DNA from: an uncultured Eubacterium sp.
Lineage (GTDB): Bacteria > Bacillota > Clostridia > Oscillospirales > Acutalibacteraceae
Reading direction: 5' to 3'
DNA length: 9,946 bases
Assembly: GCA_934512155.1 (NCBI GenBank)
Contig: CAKSWS010000044.1
Location: forward strand, 1 to 9,946
Made by a program: the position numbers and the translations under genes. Positions 1 through 6,056 of this stretch are shown here, piece by piece (the first letter of the stretch is position 1; each line of letters begins with the position of its first letter). The notes beneath the pieces are model-generated. The model ran no database searches. It was not told the origin of the DNA and was given only the letters and a program-made list of their open reading frames with translations.

Positions 1-1
1 G

Positions 2-391
2 GAAAATTTTGGCAGTTTAAAAATGTTGCTTGTTAAAAATCCGGCGGGTTTTACTCAAACAATGAATTATTTAAAAACCACAGACGCTGAAAATCTTGTG
101 TTCGTTTTAAATGATAATAAAGCAGACGGCAGGGATGTGTCATGGATATGGGATGCGGAAATTCCCGTTAGCGATAAAGTAAAAAAAATATATACATTCG
201 GTATCAGAAGCGGCGATATGGCACTTCGGTTGAAATATGAGGGGTATAATACGGAAGTGATAAAAGATTATAATCGCTTTTATGATGTATGCCGAAAAAA
301 CAAGACCGTAATAATTCCTACATATACTGCTATGATGGCTTTGCGACCTTATTTTGCGCAAAAATATAAAAAGGAAGCGTTTTGGAAATGA
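2..391 (+). CDS. murT: Lipid II isoglutaminyl synthase, MurT subunit (C-terminal part; 5' end outside window)
   Basis: Only the last 129 residues are present. The frame is open to the window edge, so the ATG at 23 is internal and not the start. MurT is a Mur-ligase-like protein that with GatD amidates the alpha-carboxyl of D-glutamate in lipid II, giving D-isoglutamine, on the cytoplasmic face of the membrane. The visible part is the C-terminal DUF1727 region. It includes the NPAGF segment near its start and the strongly conserved GRDVSWIWDAE stretch about 40 residues later. In Staphylococcus aureus an Asp of MurT completes the GatD catalytic triad, and I infer (not aligned) that it falls in this Asp-rich stretch. 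The stop overlaps the gatD start as ATGA (388-391), and this pairing is what makes the call secure. Confidence 0.92.
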   Translation, partial: ENFGSLKMLLVKNPAGFTQTMNYLKTTDAENLVFVLNDNKADGRDVSWIWDAEIPVSDKVKKIYTFGIRSGDMALRLKYEGYNTEVIKDYNRFYDVCRKNKTVIIPTYTAMMALRPYFAQKYKKEAFWK

Positions 392-1107
392 TTGTAAAAA
401 TTGCTCATTTATATCCTGATTTGCTTAATTTGTACGGCGATTCCGGCAATGTTCTTTGCCTTCAGAAAAGGTTAATGTGGCGTAATATTGAATGCAAAAC
501 AGATTTGTTGTATGCCGATTCGTATTTTGATTTAAATAATTATGACATTATCTTTATAGGCGGAGGTCAGGATTTTGAACAGCGATTGGTTTTAAAATCT
601 TTAAACAAAGGCGTGGCGGATAATTTGCACAGCGCAATAGAAAATGAAGTTTGTGTTCTTGCGGTTTGCGGCGGTTTTCAGCTTTTGGGCAAGTATTATC
701 AAACTAATAAAGGGGATGTGCTGAATTTTACGGGTATTCTTGATTTTTATACGGTTGGCAAAGCTAAAAGGCTTATAGGTAATTATATATTTAAAACAGA
801 AGAAAAAATAAGGATAATGGGGTTTGAAAATCATTCAGGCAGAACTTATTTAAGCAAAAATTTAAAACCCCTCGGTAAAGTGTTAATGGGTTGTGGAAAT
901 AACGGAAAGGACGGCACGGAAGGCGTAAGATATAAAAATACATTCGGCACTTATTGTCATGGACCGATTTTGCCGAAAAACCCTGATTTTGCGGATTTAA
1001 TTATTGAAAACGCATTGTTGAGAAAGTACGGTAAAGCAGAACTTTCGCCTCTTGATAACACAATGGAAATCATCGCTCGAAAGCAGGTTAGGGATTTATA
1101 TATATAA
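388..1107 (+). CDS. gatD: Lipid II isoglutaminyl synthase, glutamine amidotransferase subunit GatD
   Basis: Glutaminase partner of MurT that releases ammonia from glutamine for amidation of lipid II. It is a CobB/CobQ-like class I glutamine amidotransferase of 239 residues, a normal length. The N-terminus has the family sequence HLYPDLLNLYGDSGN (residues 7-21). An IGGGQD turn lies at 57-62, the nucleophile Cys94 sits in AVCGGFQLLG, and the catalytic His is His191 in YCHGPILPKNP. Cys94 has the same number as in S. aureus GatD. The Glu usual in other class I triads is not obvious here, and in this family an Asp from MurT supplies it. I chose ATG 388 because it gives the typical N-terminus and the 4-base ATGA overlap with murT. 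A TTG at 382 would add two residues. No clear terminator follows; about 25 AT-rich bases separate it from the rpsB promoter. Confidence 0.95.
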   Translation: MIVKIAHLYPDLLNLYGDSGNVLCLQKRLMWRNIECKTDLLYADSYFDLNNYDIIFIGGGQDFEQRLVLKSLNKGVADNLHSAIENEVCVLAVCGGFQLLGKYYQTNKGDVLNFTGILDFYTVGKAKRLIGNYIFKTEEKIRIMGFENHSGRTYLSKNLKPLGKVLMGCGNNGKDGTEGVRYKNTFGTYCHGPILPKNPDFADLIIENALLRKYGKAELSPLDNTMEIIARKQVRDLYI

Positions 1108-1133
1108 TTTATAAAAAAATATTCAAATTTTCC

Positions 1134-1162
1134 TTGATTTACGGTTGATCTTGTGTTAAAAT
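1134..1162 (+). promoter_or_regulatory. Predicted sigma-A promoter of rpsB-tsf
   Basis: TTGATT (1134-1139) and TAAAAT (1157-1162) are separated by 17 bases, with an extended -10 TG at 1154-1155. The predicted start is near 1169, giving a leader of about 115 nt before rpsB. The spacing and extended -10 fit a strong housekeeping promoter, as expected for ribosomal protein genes. Confidence 0.65.
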
Positions 1163-1168
1163 GTTTCA

Positions 1169-1284
1169 GCGTGCAAAAGCAATACTTGCACATAAACACA
1201 CACCTTGCTCTTAATCCTAAGGTGCTTAATGCGGGATTTTGCCATAGGGCAGGTGGAGGACTAACCTTAAAGGAGGAAAAATCA
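1169..1284 (+). promoter_or_regulatory. Structured 5' leader of rpsB (candidate S2 autoregulatory RNA)
   Basis: The leader holds several pairings. A hairpin at its very 5' end pairs GTGCAA 1171-1176 with TTGCAC 1186-1191. A second stem pairs CACCTT 1201-1206 with AAGGTG 1219-1224. Its loop bases AATCCT (1213-1218) can pair with GGGATT (1233-1238), forming an H-type pseudoknot. A short hairpin follows (TGCC 1240-1243 with GGCA 1248-1251). An SD-like AGGTGGAGG (1251-1259) precedes the true SD AGGAGG (1271-1276). In other bacteria rpsB-tsf is autoregulated by S2 binding its leader; applying that here is inference. No open frame with its own SD is visible in it. Confidence 0.5.
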
Positions 1285-2028
1285 ATGGCAAACGTAGTTT
1301 CAATGAAACAACTTTTAGAAGCAGGTGTTCACTTCGGACACCAAACAAGAAGATGGAACCCTAAAATGGCTGAATACATCTTCACAGAACGTAACGGTAT
1401 TTATATCATCGACCTTCAAAAAACAGTTAAGAAGCTTGATGAAGCATACATGTTTGTTCGTGATCTTGCTGCAGAAGGCGGCTCAATTATTTTCGTAGGT
1501 ACAAAAAAGCAGGCTCAGGAATCTGTTAAAGAAGAAGCAGAACGTTGCGCAATGCCTTATGTTAACGCTCGTTGGCTTGGCGGTATGCTTACAAACTTCA
1601 AAACTATCCGTGGCCGTGTTGCTCGTCTTGCTCAACTTAAAAAAATGCGTGAAGACGGCACTTTTGACCTTCTTCCTAAAAAAGAAGTTACAGGTCTTGA
1701 ACTTGAAATTGAAAAACTTGAAAAGTATCTCGGCGGTATCACAGAAATGAAAAAAGTTCCGGATGCAATGTTTATAGTTGACCCAAGAAAAGAAAGAATT
1801 GCTGTTTCAGAAGCAATTAAACTTGGTCTTCCAATCGTTGCTATTGTTGACACAAACTGCGATCCTGATGAAATTGATTACGTTATTCCGGGTAATGATG
1901 ACGCTATCCGTGCAGTAAAACTTATTGCAGGCGCAATGGCATCCGCAGTTATAGAAGGCCGTGACGGTCAGGATACAGCAGAAGAAGCTGCTGCAGAAGC
2001 AGAAACAGCAGAAGAAACAGCTGAATAA
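1285..2028 (+). CDS. rpsB: 30S ribosomal protein S2
   Basis: Ribosomal protein S2, 247 residues, is required with S1 for a complete small subunit and binds late in 30S assembly. The family signatures are clear: the N-terminal [19 protein letters not shown] (residues 10-28), [17 protein letters not shown], the [11 protein letters not shown] segment, [23 protein letters not shown] and [13 protein letters not shown] Glu/Ala-rich acidic tail of about 20 residues ends the protein, which is common in Firmicute S2. The start is ATG 1285, with AGGAGG 8 bases upstream. The frame is open further upstream through the leader, but that segment has no family similarity. Leu is mostly CTT, unlike the TTA/TTG-rich gatD, consistent with high expression. 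tsf follows after 44 bases. Confidence 0.98.
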   Translation: MANVVSMKQLLEAGVHFGHQTRRWNPKMAEYIFTERNGIYIIDLQKTVKKLDEAYMFVRDLAAEGGSIIFVGTKKQAQESVKEEAERCAMPYVNARWLGGMLTNFKTIRGRVARLAQLKKMREDGTFDLLPKKEVTGLELEIEKLEKYLGGITEMKKVPDAMFIVDPRKERIAVSEAIKLGLPIVAIVDTNCDPDEIDYVIPGNDDAIRAVKLIAGAMASAVIEGRDGQDTAEEAAAEAETAEETAE

Positions 2029-2072
2029 TTTATATTTGTAAATAATAACTATATTGGTTTGGAGGATTAAAA

Positions 2073-3011
2073 ATGGCATTTACAGCTCAAGACGTAAAAG
2101 CGCTTCGTGAGAAGACAGGCGTTGGTATGATGGAATGTAAAAAGGCTCTTACAGAGGCTGACGGCGATATGGACAAGGCAATTGATTTTCTTCGTGAAAG
2201 AGGTCTTGCCGCAGCACAAAAGAAAGCAACAAGAATTGCTGCTGAAGGCGTTGTTCTTCCTTATTATGACGAACAGGCTAAAAAAGGCGTGGTTGTTGAA
2301 GTTAACTCTGAAACAGACTTTGTTGCTAAAAACGAAAAGTTTATGAACTTTGTTGAAGGCGTTGCTAAAACAATTCTTGCAACAAATCCTGCAGACGTTG
2401 ACGTTCTTAAAGAAGAAAAGTTTGACGGCACAGACAGAACAGTTACAGAAACTCTTAATGACCTTGTTCTTTCAATCGGTGAAAATATGAAAATACGCCG
2501 CTTTGAAAGAATGGACGGCGTTGTTTCAACATATATTCACGGCGGCGGCTCAGTAGGCGTTATGGTTGGCTTTGATGTTGCAGACGAATCAAAAGCTGCA
2601 ACAGCAGAATTTGAAGCAATGGGCAAAAATGTTGCAATGCAAATTGCAGCCATGAACCCTTCTTATCTTGATGAAGCATCTGTTCCTGCAGAAGTTGTTG
2701 AACATGAAAAAGGTATTCTTGCAGCACAGATGAAAGAAGACCCTAAAATGGCTTCTAAACCTGAAGCAGTTCTTGCAAAAATTGCTGCAGGTAAAATGGG
2801 CAAGTATTATAAAGAAAACTGCCTTGTAGATCAGGAGTTTGTTCGTTCAGACCTTTTCCAAGGTTCTGTTAAAGGCTATGTTGATTCAGTTGCTAAAGAA
2901 CTCGGCACAGAAATCAAACTTAACGGCTTCATCAGAATGATGAAAGGCGATGGCCTTGAAAAGAGAGAAGAGAACTTTGCAGAAGAAATTGCAAAGCAAA
3001 TCAACGGCTAA
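2073..3011 (+). CDS. tsf: Translation elongation factor Ts
   Basis: EF-Ts, 312 residues, is the guanine nucleotide exchange factor that recycles EF-Tu-GDP. The N-terminal UBA-like domain contains VKALREKTGVGMMECKKAL (residues 8-26). It is followed by the core motif SETDFVAKN that contacts EF-Tu, two core subdomains with IHGGGSVGVMV, and the C-terminal segment from DLFQGSVKGYV to the end. The SD GGAGG (2061-2065) lies 7 bases before the ATG. It is co-transcribed with rpsB from the promoter at 1134. A strong intrinsic terminator follows immediately, so pyrH and frr, which often continue this operon in Firmicutes, are not attached here. Confidence 0.98.
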   Translation: MAFTAQDVKALREKTGVGMMECKKALTEADGDMDKAIDFLRERGLAAAQKKATRIAAEGVVLPYYDEQAKKGVVVEVNSETDFVAKNEKFMNFVEGVAKTILATNPADVDVLKEEKFDGTDRTVTETLNDLVLSIGENMKIRRFERMDGVVSTYIHGGGSVGVMVGFDVADESKAATAEFEAMGKNVAMQIAAMNPSYLDEASVPAEVVEHEKGILAAQMKEDPKMASKPEAVLAKIAAGKMGKYYKENCLVDQEFVRSDLFQGSVKGYVDSVAKELGTEIKLNGFIRMMKGDGLEKREENFAEEIAKQING

Positions 3012-3021
3012 TTAAACATTT

Positions 3022-3052
3022 AAGAGCATCTCGTTTGAGATGCTCTTTTTTT
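3022..3052 (+). terminator. Intrinsic terminator of rpsB-tsf
   Basis: A perfect 11-bp stem, AAGAGCATCTC (3022-3032) with GAGATGCTCTT (3037-3047), has loop GTTT and a run of seven T (3046-3052). It lies 10 bases after the tsf stop. The stem is identical to the one at 3741-3766. Confidence 0.92.
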
Positions 3053-3079
3053 GCAAATATTTTATAACAAAGGTGTTTT

Positions 3080-3730
3080 ATGAAAAGCTATTCAACTATT
3101 CTTTTTGACCTTGACGGGACACTCACAGATTCATCGCAGGGAATTATTAATTCTATCATTTATGCGCTTGCAAAGTATGATATTAATGATTATGACATGT
3201 CGCTTTTGAGAAAGTTTTTAGGTCCTCCGCTTCACGAATCATTTGAAAAATATTATGGTTTTGATAAGGAAAAATCTTTGCAAGCAGTAAAATTTTACCG
3301 TGAGTATTTCAGTTTAAATGGCTTGTTTGAAAACGAAGTTTATTGCGGTATAACCAACCTGCTTCAAAATCTTAAAGAAAACGGAAAAACTCTTATTGTT
3401 GCCACCTCTAAGCCTCAGCTATTTACTGACAGAATAATGGAACATTTTGAGCTAACAAAATATTTTGATTTTATTGCAGGTTCAAATATGGATACTTCTC
3501 GCTCAAAAAAGGCAGAAGTAATCGAATATGCGCTTAGTGAATGTAATATCAAAGACAAATCCAAAGTTGTAATGATTGGCGACAGAGCAGAGGATATGAT
3601 TGGTGCTCAATCAGTAGGTATTGATTCAATCGGCGTAGAATATGGATATGGCACCTTTGATGAACTTAAAAATGCCGACGCAACATATATTGTTAAAACT
3701 GTTAACGGGTTAAAAAATTTACTAAGCTAA
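3080..3730 (+). CDS. HAD-superfamily (subfamily IA) phosphatase, phosphoglycolate phosphatase-like
   Basis: A 216-residue haloacid dehalogenase-type hydrolase. Motif I is DLDGTLTDS with nucleophile Asp10 and acid/base Asp12. Motif II is VATSKP (Thr109/Ser110), motif III Lys is in SKKAEV (about 143-144), and motif IV GDRAED (Asp168, Asp172) binds Mg2+. The segment between motifs I and II (about 20-85) is a helical C1 cap. The overall pattern matches the Gph/PGP-like group, whose members dephosphorylate phosphoglycolate, nucleotides or other small phosphates; the substrate cannot be read from sequence. AAAGGTG at 3069-3075 is the SD. It lies alone between two terminators with identical stems, and no convincing promoter fits in the 27 bases before it, so read-through from tsf is possible. 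Confidence 0.88.
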   Translation: MKSYSTILFDLDGTLTDSSQGIINSIIYALAKYDINDYDMSLLRKFLGPPLHESFEKYYGFDKEKSLQAVKFYREYFSLNGLFENEVYCGITNLLQNLKENGKTLIVATSKPQLFTDRIMEHFELTKYFDFIAGSNMDTSRSKKAEVIEYALSECNIKDKSKVVMIGDRAEDMIGAQSVGIDSIGVEYGYGTFDELKNADATYIVKTVNGLKNLLS

Positions 3731-3740
3731 TTAATTATTC

Positions 3741-3770
3741 AAGAGCATCTCATTTGAGATGCTCTTTTTT
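3741..3770 (+). terminator. Intrinsic terminator after the HAD phosphatase gene
   Basis: Stem AAGAGCATCTC (3741-3751) pairs with GAGATGCTCTT (3756-3766), with loop ATTT and a six-T tail (3765-3770). All 11 base pairs match the terminator at 3022-3047; only the first loop base differs. Confidence 0.92.
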
Positions 3771-3780
3771 GTTAAAAACG

Positions 3781-3810
3781 TTGTGTAATCGTTTATTCCT
3801 GTGTTATAAT
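3781..3810 (+). promoter_or_regulatory. Predicted promoter of the TraX-family gene
   Basis: A perfect TATAAT (3805-3810) has an extended TG at 3802-3803. A weak -35 TTGTGT (3781-3786) lies 18 bases upstream. The predicted start near 3817 gives a leader of about 30 nt with a GGGAG SD at 3832-3836. Confidence 0.6.
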
Positions 3811-3846
3811 TATTTTACAGATAAAACTTGTGGGAGAGAGCCATAT

Positions 3847-4596
3847 ATGCCGAAAAGCAAAATACTTAATTCCAATCAACTAAAACTTATTGCAATAATC
3901 GCAATGACTGTTGACCATATAGCCTGGGCAATGTTTGACGGTTATCCGACCGCTTTGTTGCCATTGGTAATGCATATAATCGGCAGGTTAACTTGTCCTA
4001 TAATGTGCTATTTTATTGCCGAGGGTTATCACTATACAAGGGATATAAATAAGTATATTTTCAGATTGTTTGCTTTTGCCTTCGTTTCGCATTTCGCGTA
4101 TATTTTTGCCTCCAATGATTTTGTTGATTTTAAGTCATTTATTCCGTTTTATTACGGCAATTTCTTAAATCAGACGAGCGTTATGTGGTCGCTTGCTTGG
4201 GGCTTGATTATGCTCAGAATTGCCGACAGTAAAAGAATTAAATTAATATATAAAGTTTTACTTGTTATTTTGATTTGCATTATTACTTTGCCGAGCGATT
4301 GGAGTTGTATAGCCGCTCTTTGCATTATGGCAATCGGTACAAACAGAGGTGATTTTCGCAAGCAAATGTCTTGGATGATTTTCTATGTGACTTTGTATTC
4401 TTTAGTATATTTCTTCGCCATTGATAAGGTGTACGGCGTTTTGCAAATGGGCGTTGTTCTTTCACTCCCTGTGATTGCATTGTATAACGGCAGCAGGGGT
4501 AAAAATCCGAAAATCAATAAATTTATGAAATGGTTTTTCTACATTTTTTATCCGGCACACCTGTTTGTTATCGGTTTGATAAATTATTTTTTCTAA
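3847..4596 (+). CDS. TraX-family polytopic membrane protein
   Basis: A 249-residue, highly hydrophobic protein with about eight membrane segments. It fits the TraX family, named for the F-plasmid pilin N-acetylase but widespread in Firmicute chromosomes. Features typical of the family as I know it are MTVDHI near the N-terminus (20-25), a GRLTCPIMCYFIAEGYHYTR block (46-65) and a C-terminal FYPAHLF with His238. By analogy it may transfer an acyl group to a surface molecule, but its substrate is unknown. I chose ATG 3847 because it follows GGGAG and a good promoter. The frame extends back to 3754, but that part overlaps the preceding terminator and the promoter. It has its own promoter, and no conjugation genes lie nearby. 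Confidence 0.8.
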   Translation: MPKSKILNSNQLKLIAIIAMTVDHIAWAMFDGYPTALLPLVMHIIGRLTCPIMCYFIAEGYHYTRDINKYIFRLFAFAFVSHFAYIFASNDFVDFKSFIPFYYGNFLNQTSVMWSLAWGLIMLRIADSKRIKLIYKVLLVILICIITLPSDWSCIAALCIMAIGTNRGDFRKQMSWMIFYVTLYSLVYFFAIDKVYGVLQMGVVLSLPVIALYNGSRGKNPKINKFMKWFFYIFYPAHLFVIGLINYFF

Positions 4597-4749
4597 ACAG
4601 TAAATAAAATTTCTTCTAATAAAAACAGGTTATATTCAACGGCTTTGATTTACTTTAATATTTAATTGTAATTTTTAGGCAATTTTACTGCCTTGTAAAT
4701 TTTATTTACATATGTTAAACTCAACATGATAATGAAAAGAGGTTAATTT
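4597..4749 (+). other. AT-rich intergenic region with two small hairpins
   Basis: No gene is visible. Two adjacent weak hairpins occur: AGGCA 4677-4681 with TGCCT 4689-4693, and TGTAAA 4694-4699 with TTTACA 4705-4710. Neither has a proper T-tail, so the TraX gene lacks an obvious terminator. The promoter proposed for the next gene overlaps the second hairpin. Confidence 0.5.
4693..4721 (+). promoter_or_regulatory. Possible promoter of the zinc-ribbon/TM2 gene
   Basis: TTGTAA (4693-4698), a 17-base spacer and TAAACT (4716-4721), with an extended TG at 4713-4714, would start transcription near 4728, about 22 nt before the ATG. TTTACA-17-GATAAT (4705-4733) matches consensus better, but it would start inside the ribosome binding site. 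Confidence 0.4.
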
Positions 4750-5199
4750 ATGATTTGCAAAAATTGTTCTAACAATATTGATGATAATGTTGCTTTTTGC
4801 CCATATTGCGGAACTCCTACTAATTCGGCACAAAATAACGGGCAAAACCCAAATGTATATTATAATCCGAATACACAGCAGAGTAATCAATATAATTCCT
4901 ATAATCAGCAGGGCACACAACAATCGGCATATCAGCAGGCTAATATGAACTCTGCGCCTGCCAAGGATAAACTTGTTGCAGGATTGCTCGCTATTTTTCT
5001 TGGTCCATTAGGTATTCATAAGTTTTATCTCGGCTATACAAAAAGTGCCGTTATTATGCTTCTTGTGTCGCTTCTTACCTTTAGTATCGGTGCTTTTGTT
5101 ATGGAAGTTATCGGTCTTATTGAGGGAATACTTTATTTAACAAAGTCTGATGAAGAATTTTATCAAACTTATGTTCAAAATGAAAAAGAATGGTTTTAG
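4750..5199 (+). CDS. Zinc-ribbon and TM2-domain membrane protein
   Basis: A 149-residue protein in three parts. Residues 3-20 are a zinc ribbon with two CxxC knuckles (Cys3, Cys6, Cys17, Cys20). Residues 22-71 are a low-complexity linker in which 23 of 50 residues are Gln or Asn, with five Tyr. Residues 72-149 are a TM2 domain: a first membrane segment (about 75-89), the GIHKFYLGY turn (88-96), and hydrophobic stretches to about 131, ending in an acidic/aromatic tail. TM2 proteins of this build are common in Firmicutes and are small inner-membrane proteins of unknown role; the ribbon would face the cytoplasm. The SD AGAGG (4738-4742) lies 7 bases before the ATG. It appears monocistronic, with its own terminator. 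Confidence 0.88.
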   Translation: MICKNCSNNIDDNVAFCPYCGTPTNSAQNNGQNPNVYYNPNTQQSNQYNSYNQQGTQQSAYQQANMNSAPAKDKLVAGLLAIFLGPLGIHKFYLGYTKSAVIMLLVSLLTFSIGAFVMEVIGLIEGILYLTKSDEEFYQTYVQNEKEWF

Positions 5200-5229
5200 A
5201 AATAAAAATATTGTTGTGTAAAATATAAG

Positions 5230-5260
5230 AAGGCTGAAGAATATGTTCTTCAGCCTTTTT
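5230..5260 (+). terminator. Terminator of the TM2 gene, possibly bidirectional
   Basis: A 12-bp stem, AAGGCTGAAGAA (5230-5241) with TTCTTCAGCCTT (5246-5257), has loop TATG and five T (5256-5260). It sits between convergent genes, directly against the stop codon of the minus-strand gene. The minus-strand tail is T-rich but interrupted, so termination may be weaker in that direction. Confidence 0.85.
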
Positions 5261-5261
5261 G

Positions 5262-5969
5262 TTATAATTTTTTGCCGTCAACAGAAATCGTAACAACTTG
5301 CCACGGAATGAACTTTCCGCTTCTTTGAAGTGCAGACTTTGCCGCATTTTCAAGTCCACCACAGCATGGAACTTCCATTCTTATAATCGTAACGCTTTTT
5401 ATATTGTTGGTTTTAATTATAGATTCAAGTTTTTCACTGTAATCTGTATCGTCAAGTTTCGGGCAGCCGATAATTGTAATTTTACCTTTCATAAATTCAT
5501 TGTGCAAATTAGCGTAAGCATAAGCTGTGCAATCTGCTGCAATCAGTAAGTCTGCACCGTCAAAATACGGTGCGTTAACAGGTACAAGTTTGATTTGGCA
5601 TGGCCATTGACCCAGTTGTGAAACAGGTGCAACAGTATTTTCAATATTTAAATTATTGCTGTTTTTATTAAAAGTACGCAAAGCACTGCCCGGACAGCCG
5701 TGGTGAATGTGTTGATGAGAAATTTTTTCTTTTTTCTTCATATTTTCTTCAACTGCTTTTTTGTCATATTCTGCAGCTTCACGCTCAACAAAAGTAATTG
5801 CTCCCGTAGGACATGCTGGCAAACAGTCGCCAAGTCCGTCGCAGTAATCATCACGCAAAAGCTTTGCCTTGCCGTCAACCATGCCTATTGCACCCTCATG
5901 GCAAGCATTTGCACATGCACCGCAGCCGTTACATTTGTCTTTATCTATTTGAATAATTCTTCTAATCAT
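5262..5969 (-). CDS. 4Fe-4S ferredoxin-domain protein with Cys-rich C-terminal domain
   Basis: A 235-residue cytoplasmic iron-sulfur protein. An N-terminal two-cluster ferredoxin fold (1-62) has a full CxxCxxCxxxC (Cys13, 16, 19, 23) and a second motif CDGLGDCLPACP. There the usual second Cys of CxxCxxC is replaced by Leu46, leaving Cys43, 49 and 53. A charged linker ends in HQHIHHGCPGS (His85, 87, 89, 90, Cys92). The C-terminal region (about 120-205) has further Cys at 124, 147, 169 and the pair 202-203 (VPCCGG). I recall this arrangement as a conserved anaerobe family often found beside Crp/Fnr regulators; its reaction is not known to me. Electron transfer or redox sensing is plausible. SD AAGGAG (5978-5983, minus strand) lies 8 bases before the start. 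It diverges from the regulator gene at 6075. Confidence 0.85.
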   Translation of the reverse strand: MIRRIIQIDKDKCNGCGACANACHEGAIGMVDGKAKLLRDDYCDGLGDCLPACPTGAITFVEREAAEYDKKAVEENMKKKEKISHQHIHHGCPGSALRTFNKNSNNLNIENTVAPVSQLGQWPCQIKLVPVNAPYFDGADLLIAADCTAYAYANLHNEFMKGKITIIGCPKLDDTDYSEKLESIIKTNNIKSVTIIRMEVPCCGGLENAAKSALQRSGKFIPWQVVTISVDGKKL

Positions 5970-5997
5970 ATTTGAAACTCCTTTTTGTTTATGTTAT

Positions 5998-6026
5998 TTG
6001 CTTGTGTGGCATCATTATAGTATAAT
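5998..6026 (+). promoter_or_regulatory. Predicted promoter of the Crp/Fnr-family gene
   Basis: TTGCTT (5998-6003), a 17-base spacer and a perfect TATAAT (6021-6026) predict a start near 6033 and a leader of about 42 nt. It overlaps the divergent promoter of the 4Fe-4S gene, so the two may compete. Confidence 0.5.
6014..6019 (-). promoter_or_regulatory. -10 element of the 4Fe-4S protein gene
   Basis: A perfect TATAAT on the minus strand (ATTATA on plus) puts the predicted start at 6007, an A on the minus strand. No recognisable -35 lies 16-18 bases upstream, which suggests activator dependence. An alternative TATACT (6019-6024) overlaps it. Confidence 0.5.
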
Positions 6027-6040
6027 TGAGTTGTTAAATA

Positions 6041-6056
6041 TGTTGGAATTACAACA
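6041..6056. promoter_or_regulatory. Candidate Crp/Fnr-family operator (TGTTG-N6-CAACA)
   Basis: A 16-bp dyad with half-sites TGTTG and CAACA around GAATTA; 7 of 8 base pairs are symmetric. Its 5-6-5 layout is that of CRP/FNR-family sites (TGTGA-N6-TCACA for CRP). Its centre, 6048.5, is at -41.5 from the predicted start of the 4Fe-4S gene, the class II activator position. It is at about +16 from the predicted start of the regulator gene, a repressing position. The assignment is inference from layout. Confidence 0.5.

Noticed and set aside
1153..1284. Upstream extension of the rpsB frame
   Set aside because: The frame is open, but the segment overlaps the predicted promoter and structured leader, shows no S2 family similarity, and a strong SD fixes the start at 1285.
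3022..3770. HAD gene as a mobile cassette bounded by repeats
   Set aside because: The flanking repeats are complete terminator hairpins with T-tails, no transposase or target-site duplication is visible, and gene composition matches its neighbours. Kept only as a repeat-terminator observation.
3754..3846. Upstream extension of the TraX-family frame
   Set aside because: It would start inside the HAD terminator hairpin and cross a perfect TATAAT. ATG 3847 has a GGGAG SD and gives the usual family N-terminus.
3847..4596. TraX homologue as a sign of an integrated conjugative element
   Set aside because: There are no relaxase, coupling protein, integrase or att-like repeats nearby, and flanking genes are core chromosomal ones.
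4677..4710. Tandem hairpins after the TraX gene as a terminator or riboswitch
   Set aside because: The stems are only 5-6 bp and AT-rich, lack a T-tail, and the second overlaps a promoter candidate. There is too little structure for a riboswitch aptamer.
4705..4733. TTTACA-17-GATAAT as the promoter of the TM2 gene
   Set aside because: It matches consensus well, but its start near 4740 would fall inside the SD (4738-4742), leaving no ribosome binding site on the message.
5700..5975. Plus-strand open frame opposite the 4Fe-4S gene
   Set aside because: It is an antisense shadow: composition is the mirror of the ferredoxin coding strand, it has no SD, and it resembles no known family.
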